From Deltaproteobacteria bacterium (lineage in GTDB: Bacteria; Desulfobacterota; SM23-61): a stretch of DNA of 14,186 nt. Where the stretch lies: contig JACRCA010000116.1 of assembly GCA_016234425.1 (NCBI GenBank), positions 1-14,186 on the forward strand. The letters run 5' to 3'. Below the pieces are notes generated by a model, which did no database searches, had not been told where the DNA came from, and worked only from the letters and a program-made list of their open reading frames with translations. Both the position numbers and the translations under genes were made by a program. Shown one piece after another: positions 6,260-14,149 of the stretch. Each line of letters starts with the position of its first letter. The first letter of the stretch is position 1.

Positions 6260-8443
6260 TCAAGATAATCCGGAGGAATGAAAAATGCTCTGATACCATA
6301 AAGTCTTTATCAATGCGACCGTGGCGGCCGCGGGTACCGGTTCTGCAGCTAACATCTTTTCTAAAAAATAAAGAATAAGGAGATGAGGAAAATCGATTTT
6401 TTGCGTAGGGAGAATGCCCTCCTTAATATTATTGGCTATTTCCCCAAATTCTTGACTTTTCCAGTAAGACGAAATTCTCTGAATAGTTTTATTTTCTCTG
6501 CGCATAGCTTTTGCTATGTGAACCAAAAATCCCCGCAAGTTGGCAATTGATTCGGTTACGCTATCTTTTTTTAGATTAAAGCCACTAAGATCTCTATCAA
6601 TTGAATTTAATTTATCAATAAGACTGTCATATAATTCAGTAATTTTTTCATCATCAAAGCTATATTTCTCAGTAGTTAGCATCTCGTTAACCATAAGGGC
6701 GGATATACTTCTTCCTACATAATCATTGATTTTTACACTAACCTTTTTCACATGTTCTTTTAGCAAGTATGGCCATACTGTTTTTACGTATAAATCAGCT
6801 TGAGAAACAAAACCATATCTAACGTCAAAGGCATCAGCTATAATTTCAGTTAAATATCTCAGAGCTGTACCATAGTCCGTGCCCCCGGCCACATTGGCTC
6901 TATCTTCATCTATTTGCTCAAGGGGCAAAGGTAGAATCATCTCCCTGGCAATTTTATCCAAATACTTGTTGGAATAGGCCTTATGGTAAAAGGCATAGAT
7001 ATGTCCGGTTTCATGAAAGATGCCCCACCAAGCTGTAGGGTCATGCCAGGTCTTACCGGGTAGGTTGATAATGTCTAGATCATGTCGGTAATCCGGAGCG
7101 CTGCCCAAAACTATAAAACCATTCCAGGGGACACCCACCCAAGAAAGCAGGGTCCTAGGAATTACTTCAGCGGCGGTCAGGATCTTTTGTATACCTCCCT
7201 TGCTATACTGGATGCCGGAGTGATGGTCTTCGGTACCCACAAATGCCCCTACCAGTCTTTGATTGATGCCCGTCTCTAATAGTTGCAAGAGACTCTCAAA
7301 ACCTTCAAGTTCGCGGTTTCCCAGATAATTCTCCAGGAATTGTTCGACAAAGGCCAACAGGCCCTTTACATCGTCTGCTAGTAATTCGTTTTGGGCATAT
7401 TGGTTTAAGGCGTAAAGCTCACACAGCAGCCCCTCCCCAAAGTCTTCCTTGAGAATTTTTTCTAGGAATCTGTCGATATCGACTTTATAGGTTGGGGAGG
7501 GTGTTGATCCCGCCTCTTGATAAGCCGGAATTGTCTTGTTAAAAATCCTGACACAGGTGGAGTAAAGCTCATTTGTAAATTCTTTGCGAAAAAATAATAA
7601 AGTCTTTAAAAACTCGGGCCAATTCAACGTAGCTATATTTAAAATCAAATCTTCCTTCCCCAGAGATAGAATGGGGTCGACTTTAAATTTTGTTCGGCAC
7701 TCCTCGACTACTCTTCGGTGCGCATCAGGACGGCAAGATAGCTCTAAGGCGGCATAAACCTCCGTCATGGGATCCGGGGCAATATCATGTTTGGGCGCTC
7801 CGGGCAATTCACCTCCTTCCAGTACTTGTCGACAATAATCAAATCTAATGGTGCAGAAAGAATAGGTTTTCAACGCTAATCTTTCAACAAAGTGGCCTTT
7901 GCGATTCCTAACGTGGACCGTGGTTATCTTATCCATCTGACGAGCCAACTCCACCATTGAGTTCCCCGACCAGAGGGCTATGGCATCTGCCCAGCCAAAA
8001 CAGCCAAGAGCGGAGGCATTCTTTCCCTTGAACAGATCCATAAAGGCCCAATCGATCTCGGTGGGGGAACTCTTGAAGATGCTGGGTTTCATCTTGAAGA
8101 AAACTATCCCCAACAACGGCCGGTCGATCCTCTCGAAACTGAAAGTTTCCCCCCAGTTATCTGATTTATCCTTGGTTTTCCATGTAAAACAGTCAAACAC
8201 CAAGGAATTAATAATGCCGGGAATAACACCCTGAGATAAAAGACTTTTTCTTTCATCTGTTTCATAAATCATTAGCAAATCGAAGGGCCCAAAGACCTTG
8301 AAAATTTTAAAATCTTCTATTTTGGCTAGAGTGATTTTGTCTTCAATGTTTTTTACAACATCCAATTCGGTGCCTGATTGCACCTTATAGAACACCACTT
8401 TTATACTTTTCTCACCCATTTTGGGCTGGAATCTTCTTCTCAT
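6260..8443 (-). CDS. Zinc metallopeptidase with two N-terminal AsnC-like domains
   Basis: This 727-residue protein starts 3 bases after the SIR2 stop; GAGGTGAG overlapping that stop serves as ribosome site. WWGIFHETGHIYAFY carries HETGH at 477-481 (the HExxH zinc and base motif), and TEIIADAFD at 532-540 gives the likely third ligand E533, the gluzincin arrangement. Residues 13-63 (VVFYKVQSGTELDVV ... VFGPFDLLMIYET) and 109-175 (GIVFFKMKP ... GCFGWADAIALWSG) look like two ferredoxin-fold, AsnC/Lrp ligand-binding-like halves, each with a G-x-x-D-x-hydrophobic strand. Residues 225-430 and 550-727 are helical with no named domain. There is no signal peptide or membrane helix, so it should be cytosolic. 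Coupled to a SIR2 gene, it may be a protease effector, or a protease that releases SIR2 activity after the N-terminal domains sense a ligand. That model is inference. Confidence 0.75.
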   Translation of the reverse strand: MRRRFQPKMGEKSIKVVFYKVQSGTELDVVKNIEDKITLAKIEDFKIFKVFGPFDLLMIYETDERKSLLSQGVIPGIINSLVFDCFTWKTKDKSDNWGETFSFERIDRPLLGIVFFKMKPSIFKSSPTEIDWAFMDLFKGKNASALGCFGWADAIALWSGNSMVELARQMDKITTVHVRNRKGHFVERLALKTYSFCTIRFDYCRQVLEGGELPGAPKHDIAPDPMTEVYAALELSCRPDAHRRVVEECRTKFKVDPILSLGKEDLILNIATLNWPEFLKTLLFFRKEFTNELYSTCVRIFNKTIPAYQEAGSTPSPTYKVDIDRFLEKILKEDFGEGLLCELYALNQYAQNELLADDVKGLLAFVEQFLENYLGNRELEGFESLLQLLETGINQRLVGAFVGTEDHHSGIQYSKGGIQKILTAAEVIPRTLLSWVGVPWNGFIVLGSAPDYRHDLDIINLPGKTWHDPTAWWGIFHETGHIYAFYHKAYSNKYLDKIAREMILPLPLEQIDEDRANVAGGTDYGTALRYLTEIIADAFDVRYGFVSQADLYVKTVWPYLLKEHVKKVSVKINDYVGRSISALMVNEMLTTEKYSFDDEKITELYDSLIDKLNSIDRDLSGFNLKKDSVTESIANLRGFLVHIAKAMRRENKTIQRISSYWKSQEFGEIANNIKEGILPTQKIDFPHLLILYFLEKMLAAEPVPAAATVALIKTLWYQSIFHSSGLS

Positions 8444-8446
8444 AAC

Positions 8447-9553
8447 TCACCTCATTCTTTCGCAATAATCTTCTGGAGCAAATTCCTTAGATAAATGGTG
8501 CGTGACAAAATCGCGTATACTCCCTCGAGTCATGAGACCAGCACCCACTAAGCTATCCATGAGGATACTCCCAATGTCTGCGGCTTCTCCATGAAAGCAG
8601 AAGCCACCTTCACTTTGCACCAGGTTCCAAAGGTGTCTATGAGGGCGGTCAATGCGCCTTCTGCTTCTAATTTTTAAATATTGAGTCGGGGAAACAAACA
8701 TTGCCCATTGAATCCCCCTCCCCGACACATTCTCTGCTTCATCATTGATTTCCTCGTGCCTAAGGTCTCCTGGCATTGTCCGATAACCCTTGAAGCCCAA
8801 GATGAGAATTGCATAAGGGGCCCGGTAAAATTCAGCCATAGCTCCTCGGATAATTCTTTGAAAAATTAAGTGGCTAGAAAAATTAGGCATTTTCCAGTCT
8901 AGGACATGGACATAATGTCCACAAAGCGAAGACTCCCTCCTAATTCGTAGCGACCTTCTTGAGGAGCAACATGATGCTTGATGCGAAAGATAACTATGGG
9001 AGATGGAATGGTCAAACCCGTCTACAATATCCATGGGATCAAAAGGCAGAACGAAATCTGGGCAGCGGAAGATAGTCCGACATTTCCGAAAAAAAACATG
9101 GCTGAGAGAACCGTGAATCTTCCAAATTGGGAGAACCCCGGGGTCCTGGGGAGAACAGTATCCCTGATGACTATATTCCCCCGGGTTTAAGATGGGATTA
9201 ATTTTCACCTCCACGGGCAAGAGCCCGGCCAAACGAGAGAATAAACTATCCAATGTGAGGTCATAATTCGCAGTGATAATGGCTTGAACTAACTGTAGAC
9301 AGGCTAGATGAAAAATAAATTGATAGGATCTTATTGGCTCAACATTTTGGGTCATATGGCGCACATGTTCAATCCTGGGCCAATCAATTTTATCCTTCGC
9401 CTTTAGCCTCCCGCGTCTTGGGTGCGTTAAATCGTCATCTTTTATAGGGGTTAATCCATGCAACTCCAAAACAGGATCAACGCCATCTCCAACTACCAAT
9501 AGGATCTTCCTGTTGGCCGCCTTTGCTGATCTCAATATATCTTTTAATTCCAT
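8447..9553 (-). CDS. Divergent SIR2-family protein, putative NADase
   Basis: This 368-residue protein reads KILLVVGDGVDP at its start, where SIR2 folds have the GAG(I/V)S nucleotide loop; here it is G22-D-G-V. ITANYDLTLDSLF at 93-105 matches the T-x-NYD-x-x-(I/L)-E motif with N96 and D98. PIWKIHGSL at 142-150 holds H147, the expected catalytic histidine. AILILGFKGYRTMPGD further on matches the late (I/V)xxxGxSxxD strand. This is the set found in bacterial defence SIR2 domains, which degrade NAD+ on infection. C158 and C164 follow the HG motif and might bind metal. It lacks a helicase, nuclease or Ago fusion; its partner is the metallopeptidase gene 3 bases downstream. The start codon has only a poor ribosome site and sits about 20 bases after a terminator. 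Confidence 0.72.
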   Translation of the reverse strand: MELKDILRSAKAANRKILLVVGDGVDPVLELHGLTPIKDDDLTHPRRGRLKAKDKIDWPRIEHVRHMTQNVEPIRSYQFIFHLACLQLVQAIITANYDLTLDSLFSRLAGLLPVEVKINPILNPGEYSHQGYCSPQDPGVLPIWKIHGSLSHVFFRKCRTIFRCPDFVLPFDPMDIVDGFDHSISHSYLSHQASCCSSRRSLRIRRESSLCGHYVHVLDWKMPNFSSHLIFQRIIRGAMAEFYRAPYAILILGFKGYRTMPGDLRHEEINDEAENVSGRGIQWAMFVSPTQYLKIRSRRRIDRPHRHLWNLVQSEGGFCFHGEAADIGSILMDSLVGAGLMTRGSIRDFVTHHLSKEFAPEDYCERMR

Positions 9554-9573
9554 GCTCGATTAAGGAACGGGGG

Positions 9574-9605
9574 AATAAAAAAAGGGACGGGTATCTCCGT
9601 CCCTT
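9574..9605 (-). terminator. Intrinsic terminator between the 65-residue gene and the SIR2 gene
   Basis: Read on the minus strand, AAGGGACGG (9605-9597), a 6-base loop and CCGTCCCTT (9590-9582) make a 9-bp stem followed by an unbroken T-run (9583-9577). The SIR2 ATG at 9553 is only about 20 bases further on. Confidence 0.8.
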
Positions 9606-9632
9606 GATAATAGAAAATAACCTTTTTGTAAA
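9604..9632 (-). promoter_or_regulatory. Candidate promoter of the SIR2-metallopeptidase operon
   Basis: On the minus strand TTTACA (9632-9627), 17 bases, then TATCAA (9609-9604) resembles a sigma-70 promoter. It begins directly after the stop of the 65-residue gene. The predicted start of transcription falls inside the terminator's 5' arm, so transcripts from here would lack a full hairpin while readthrough from upstream would be stopped. Confidence 0.35.
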
Positions 9633-9830
9633 CTAATTTTTCTTCAGGCCACGTTTGAGTATCTGTGTACGTCTTCTCACCTGATACTTCTCTCTCTCCC
9701 TGAGACGATCCAGGACATCATCCACGGTGATCTTGACAAAACTGGGATCGTTATCCGTGGTTCCACCGATTCCGTCACCCCACCTAGTGATGCGTACTGC
9801 CATCTCGGCCTTTGCAACCAAAAAATTCAT
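9633..9830 (-). CDS. Small basic protein of unknown function
   Basis: This 65-residue protein has a strong site, AAGGAGG, 5 bases before its ATG at 9830, which supports expression. It contains VRITRWGDGIGG and a charged C-terminal part, FVKITVDDVLDRLREREKY followed by a run rich in Lys and Arg. I recognise no family. There is no membrane helix. Transcription would end at the terminator at 9574-9605, so it forms its own unit upstream of the SIR2 gene. It could be an accessory or regulatory protein of that system, or unrelated. Confidence 0.55.
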   Translation of the reverse strand: MNFLVAKAEMAVRITRWGDGIGGTTDNDPSFVKITVDDVLDRLREREKYQVRRRTQILKRGLKKN

Positions 9831-9889
9831 GCCGCCCTCCTTTTAAGGGTAAACGGTTATATAAGGCCGAAAATCCTTCATTTCAGGCT

Positions 9890-9918
9890 ACAGTAGACCA
9901 GTGAGTGGCTAATGTAAA
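9890..9918 (-). promoter_or_regulatory. Candidate promoter of the 65-residue gene
   Basis: On the minus strand TTTACA (9918-9913), 17 bases, then TACTGT (9895-9890). The start ATG is about 60 bases further on. The -35 hexamer is identical to that of the candidate SIR2 promoter. Confidence 0.3.
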
Positions 9919-10127
9919 GAAAATTTTCGACGCTTGAGAGAGACTGCTCGATTTCTTTATGAGATGGAAAACTAACCGATTCCCTTATACTTATCGGGGA
10001 AAACACCCGATTGTATAAATCCAGTGGGCCCTGTGGTCGGACACCCAGACTGAATTTGAACATAACATTTTTCCATCTGACGATAAACTTTTATTTTCAT
10101 CCGCGGGCTTCCGCGATATCCCTCCCC

Positions 10128-10161
10128 TTAGGTATGTTGATAAGACGCATTTTAGGTATGT
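10128..10161 (+). repeat. Pair of 10-base direct repeats
   Basis: TTAGGTATGT occurs at 10128-10137 and again at 10152-10161, 24 bases apart, a little over two helical turns. It could be an operator or a recombination site. No adjacent regulator gene is seen. Confidence 0.5.
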
Positions 10162-10225
10162 CAATGACCGGGAAAATATTAGCGGAGGCAACACCTCTAA
10201 AAGTTCGGACGCGTGGGTGATGGCG

Positions 10226-13168
10226 TTACACCCCGGACCCCTCATAAGTTACCCCGAAGATGGTGTCCGATAACCACTTCTTGAAGCTGGGGTTGTCGCT
10301 GAACTGTTTGAACAGCTCTGTGTGGTCGGATAGCATACCGATGACCACCTTCTGGAGTGCCCGGTCGTGCTCCAGCCGGGCCGCAGCTTTGTCCGAGTTT
10401 CTCATCGCATTTTGGTAAGCCTTATCGGCTGCCACCTTTGTGGGGATTTCCTCAGAGATGACCTGCCGAATCCGGTCCACGTCCTTCCAATCAATGTTGC
10501 CGAATTGATCGTTGAACGCCTTGATAATGTTGCTCAGTCTGTCTATTTCCGGCTCAGGTTTCCCCCCACCGCCGCTGGTGGGAACGGGTCCGATCTCTGC
10601 GTCTTCGTCGGGCAGCGCGATCTTCAACGCCTCCTTCACTTCGACGCGATAGCTGTCCATGTCGATAGTTTCGAGGATGCCTTTAGACAGGTCATCCTCC
10701 TTCGGAGCCGGAAGTTTGGGGATGAGGAAGTTTAGGAAGGTCGATAGTTTCTCCCACTTCGCGTTCGTGTACGGCAGGATCGAGGCCAGGAACTGATAGG
10801 TCCGCACGAATGCCTTCGCCTTGCCCTTGAAGTCAACCTGGCCATCCTCGTCAAGGTCGCTGTTGTAGATGGCCACGCAGGCGTCAAGGATGGGGTCCAA
10901 CTTGTCGCGGTCGGCGCCACTGAGGAATAGCTCGACCAGCTGCTCCACCTGCGGCCATGCATAGACCTGGTAACCGTCCAGCGTCGCCTTCAGGTCATGC
11001 AGTTTGTTCGGGTCGGTCTCCTCGCTGAGTATTGTCGTGCGATAGTAGTCGGCGAAGGCTATCGTAATCGTGTCGACATCGTTCATGAAGTCAAGCACGA
11101 AGGTGTCTGTCTTCTGCGGACGCGCCCGGTTCAGCCGCGACAGCGTCTGCACAGCCTTGATGCCCTCAAGCTGCTTGTCTACGTACATGGTGTGCAGCAG
11201 CGGTTCATCATAGCCGGTCTGGAACTTCTCCGCCACGATCAGGAACCGGTACGGGTCCTGCTGGAACTTCTTTTCTATCTGGGCGCTGGGGAAGCCGTTG
11301 AGCGTTGCCTCGGTCACCTTCCGGCCACCATCCTCGTGCTCGCCGGAGAAGGCTACGATGGCCTCATATGGGCTCTTGCGCTCTTTCAGGTAAGCTGAGA
11401 AGGCATGGTAATATTGGATGGCCCGGGCAATGCCGCTGGTCACCACCATGGCCCGCGCCCTGCCACCGATTTTCCGTCGGGCGATCACCTGCTCATGGAA
11501 GTGGTCGATCATGATCTCGGCCTTCTGGCGAATGGCGTGGTCGTGCGACTCGACGTAGCGCCGCAACTTCTTCTTGGCCCTTTTGGTGTCGAACTCTGGG
11601 TCGTCCTCCACCGTCTTCATAAGGCGGTAATAGCTCTCCACCGGCGTATAGCTGGCCAGCACGTCCAGGATGAACCCCTCCTGGATCGCCTGTTTCATGG
11701 TGTAGCTATGAAACGGCCGGTGCTTAACCTGGTCTCCTTCGGGCACCGGCTCGCCGAAGATCTCCAGCGTCTTGTTCTTGGGCGTGGCCGTGAAGGCGAA
11801 ATAGCTGGCGTTGGCCAGCATCTTCCGCGCCTCCATGATCCGGTTGATCTGGTCCTCGAAGGTTTCCTCTTCCTCCTCACCGCCCTTCTCGGATAGGGCG
11901 ATGTTCACCTTCGCCGATATGCGTCCACCCTGGCTGGAGTGGGCCTCATCAATGATGAGGGCAAACTTCCGCCCCCGATGCTCATCGCCGATCTCATCCA
12001 GAATGAACGGGAATTTCTGGACGGTCGAGATGATGATCTTCTTGCCGTCCTTGAGGAACCGCCGTAGATCGCCGCTCTTTTCGGCATGGCCCACCGTGGC
12101 CGACACCTGGGCAAACTGCTTGATGGTGTTTTTGATTTGCTTGTCCAGCACCCGCCGGTCGGTGACCACGATTACCGAGTCGAACTGCGGTGCGCCGCCA
12201 TCCTCCAGGCCGATGAGTTGGTGCGCCAGCCAGGCGATGGAGTTGCTTTTGCCGCTGCCGGCCGAGTGCTCGATCAGATATCGTTTGCCGGCGCCGGTTG
12301 CCTGAGCGTTGGCCAGGAGCTTGTGCACCACGTCGAGCTGATGGTAACGGGGAAAGATTTGCTTCTGCTTCTTCCGGCCCCTATCGTCCTTTTCCTCCAC
12401 CACCTGGGCGTAGTTCTCGATAATGTCCGTGAGCCCGGCCTTGGTCAGAATCTGCTTCCACAGGTAGTCGGTTTTGATGCCGGTCTCGTTGGGCGGGTTG
12501 CCGGCCCCGTCATTAAGGCCTCGGTTAAAGGGCAGAAACCACGAATCCTTGCCCCTAAGGTGCGTGCACATCCGCACTTCCTGGTCGTCCACCGCGAAGT
12601 GCACCATGCAGCGGCCGAACTGAAATAGCAGTTCCTTGGGTTCCCGGTCGCGCCGGTATTGTTGCACCGCATCATCCACGGTCTGTTTGGTCAGCCGGTT
12701 CTTTAACTCAAACGTCGCCAACGGCAGGCCGTTGATGAAGACACAGAGGTCCAAGGCGAGTTGGGTCTCGTCCTTGCTGTAGCGCAGCTGACGGGTGACA
12801 CTGAAGAGGTTGGCGGCGAAGCGTTTCTCGGACTTAATATTACCGGGGGTGGGCGTGCCATAGAACAAATCCAGGCTCACCGGCCCGTGTTTGACCCCGT
12901 AGCGTAATACGTCAATGACGCCACGTTTGGCGATCTCGCCCTGGAGCCGGTGGAGAAACTGGGTCCGCTTGGGGCCCTCCCGGGCCAGTTCCAGCGCCTG
13001 GGCCGCTTTCGGTTGGGCGGCCTCCAGGAAGGCCGTGAGCTTCGCCAGGTCCACGGCATGGTCGCGGTCATAGTTCTCACTGTGGCCTTGCTGATAGCCG
13101 GCATCATCCACCAGGGATTCGACGATCAGGGCTTCCAGACCTTTTTCACTGGTGTCAGTCGTCGGCAT
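10226..13168 (-). CDS. hsdR: Type I restriction enzyme, R (endonuclease/translocase) subunit
   Basis: This 980-residue protein is of normal length for HsdR. The N-terminal nuclease shows D140 (LALD) and E154-L-K156 (FELKN), a PD-(D/E)xK site. The superfamily 2 helicase motor has Walker A at 304-308 (AGSGKS), DEAH at 407-410 and the TAT motif at 460-462 (FAFTATPKN). FQTGYDEPLLHTMYVDK and LSRLNRARP are motor motifs V and VI, and the C-terminal part is helical, as expected for contacts with the methylase. HsdR translocates and cuts unmethylated DNA together with HsdM and HsdS. Its ATG overlaps the hsdS stop by 14 bases, so translation is coupled. The reading frame is intact, but hsdS is truncated and no hsdM is in the window, so restriction activity would need subunits from elsewhere. 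Confidence 0.95.
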   Translation of the reverse strand: MPTTDTSEKGLEALIVESLVDDAGYQQGHSENYDRDHAVDLAKLTAFLEAAQPKAAQALELAREGPKRTQFLHRLQGEIAKRGVIDVLRYGVKHGPVSLDLFYGTPTPGNIKSEKRFAANLFSVTRQLRYSKDETQLALDLCVFINGLPLATFELKNRLTKQTVDDAVQQYRRDREPKELLFQFGRCMVHFAVDDQEVRMCTHLRGKDSWFLPFNRGLNDGAGNPPNETGIKTDYLWKQILTKAGLTDIIENYAQVVEEKDDRGRKKQKQIFPRYHQLDVVHKLLANAQATGAGKRYLIEHSAGSGKSNSIAWLAHQLIGLEDGGAPQFDSVIVVTDRRVLDKQIKNTIKQFAQVSATVGHAEKSGDLRRFLKDGKKIIISTVQKFPFILDEIGDEHRGRKFALIIDEAHSSQGGRISAKVNIALSEKGGEEEEETFEDQINRIMEARKMLANASYFAFTATPKNKTLEIFGEPVPEGDQVKHRPFHSYTMKQAIQEGFILDVLASYTPVESYYRLMKTVEDDPEFDTKRAKKKLRRYVESHDHAIRQKAEIMIDHFHEQVIARRKIGGRARAMVVTSGIARAIQYYHAFSAYLKERKSPYEAIVAFSGEHEDGGRKVTEATLNGFPSAQIEKKFQQDPYRFLIVAEKFQTGYDEPLLHTMYVDKQLEGIKAVQTLSRLNRARPQKTDTFVLDFMNDVDTITIAFADYYRTTILSEETDPNKLHDLKATLDGYQVYAWPQVEQLVELFLSGADRDKLDPILDACVAIYNSDLDEDGQVDFKGKAKAFVRTYQFLASILPYTNAKWEKLSTFLNFLIPKLPAPKEDDLSKGILETIDMDSYRVEVKEALKIALPDEDAEIGPVPTSGGGGKPEPEIDRLSNIIKAFNDQFGNIDWKDVDRIRQVISEEIPTKVAADKAYQNAMRNSDKAAARLEHDRALQKVVIGMLSDHTELFKQFSDNPSFKKWLSDTIFGVTYEGSGV

Positions 13169-14060
13169 CGGTCACCTCCGCGGCGAACTCCGCCTCGTCC
13201 TCCTCAGGCATTTCGTCGTCTATGTATTCATCGGCTTCAAGGCATTCGAGGTCTTCGGCCTCAGCCGCTGCAGTCAATCTGGGCACCAGGCCTTTCGCTT
13301 TCATCCGGCTGATGGCGCGTCGCCAGCGGTCTTCTTCGATGCGTTGTTTGGAGGAATGCCAGTGATGGAGAACTTCTTCAATGATGCGATCCTCCGTCAC
13401 CTGCTCACCGCTCCCCAGCAAGTCTTCCCAGGCGCTGTAGAGGGTGGCGATAATCTCACACCACTCAGTATTGACTTTGCGGAACATCTCAATGAGGCGT
13501 GTGAACTCATCCTCAACGTCCGTGAAGTACCGATGAAAATAAATCTCATGGCCGCCGGCTTTGGCTAGGGGAACATACCGGTAGCGCTCGTCGACCTTCT
13601 GAGCGGCGTACCACTGCTGCTTCTCCACTTGACTGTCAATGGATCGAAGGGCGCGGTTGTCATGCGGACCAGCGGCTTGGCGGTAGTACGTCGCTCCAGT
13701 ATCCACCCCGCACTGCTTCTCACACAGGAAGAACAACTTCTGAAACTTGACATGGCCGAAGGTCGGTTCATCGTGAAGCCGGTGAACAATCTCGGCGGCG
13801 AAGACCGATCGCCTGAAGTAAATGTTGGCAGCGCGTCCTGCTTCGATCGGTTTGTTGACTACGCCAGAGGCTGTCTTCGCCAGCGTTTCCGGCACCAGGT
13901 GCCGTATATCCACCTTGCCCGTTACCACATCGGCGATTAGCCGGGTGCGGTACTCGCGGATTAGGTCAATCTCGCGCTGGGCACGATGTATAGCAGCGTC
14001 CAGGGGCAGGGTTTCCTTTTCAATGGCATCTAAGATCTGTTTCTGCTCAGTGGTGTCCGG
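13155..14060 (-). pseudogene. hsdS: 3' fragment of type I specificity subunit with Panacea/DUF4065-like extension
   Basis: The frame is open from 14060 and reads TEQKQILDAIEKET, then IDLIREYRTRLIADVVTGKV, the conserved C-terminal helix of HsdS (usually EYRTALI-DVVTGK-DVR). The two target-recognition domains are missing: the frame meets TAA at 14063-14061, where IS4-type sequence starts. After the HsdS end the protein continues about 245 residues. FGHVKFQKLFFLCEKQCG and YYRQAAGPHDNRAL resemble the K-x-QKL-x-x-(Y/F) and A-GP motifs of Panacea (DUF4065) domains, and the tail is very acidic. A GTG at 13928 (the first V of VVTGK) could restart translation, but it is a normal codon inside the old gene. 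Without recognition domains it cannot direct restriction; the extension might still be made. Confidence 0.75.
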
Positions 14061-14076
14061 TTAACTGATTAAAAAA

Positions 14077-14149
14077 AGTCCGAAAACTCCTGGATTCTGT
14101 TAAAATGGGTTTGTCCATAACTCATTAAACAGAAAGGAGATTTCGGACT
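14077..14149 (+). promoter_or_regulatory. Inverted repeat that can hide the transposase ribosome site
   Basis: AGTCCGAAAACTCCT (14077-14091) and AGGAGATTTCGGACT (14135-14149) are complementary at 14 of 15 positions, and the second arm ends directly before the ATG. The ribosome site AAAGGAG (14133-14139) lies at its edge and would be paired in any transcript entering from outside. Several IS elements use such hairpins to block expression from readthrough. Confidence 0.6.

Larger units (their letters stand above)
9831..10225. other. Gene-free stretch between HsdR and the 65-residue gene
   Basis: Short open frames on both strands here (10011-10220 on the plus strand, 9991-10245 on the minus) have no ribosome sites or recognisable motifs. 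The stretch contains a candidate promoter for the 65-residue gene and a pair of TTAGGTATGT direct repeats. I see no clear terminator after HsdR. The base composition moves from GC-rich to AT-rich across it, so a module border probably lies here. Confidence 0.5.

Noticed and set aside
10367..13107. Many long open frames antisense to or overlapping hsdR
   Set aside because: They are shadows produced by the GC-rich codon use of hsdR; none has a ribosome site or a family motif.
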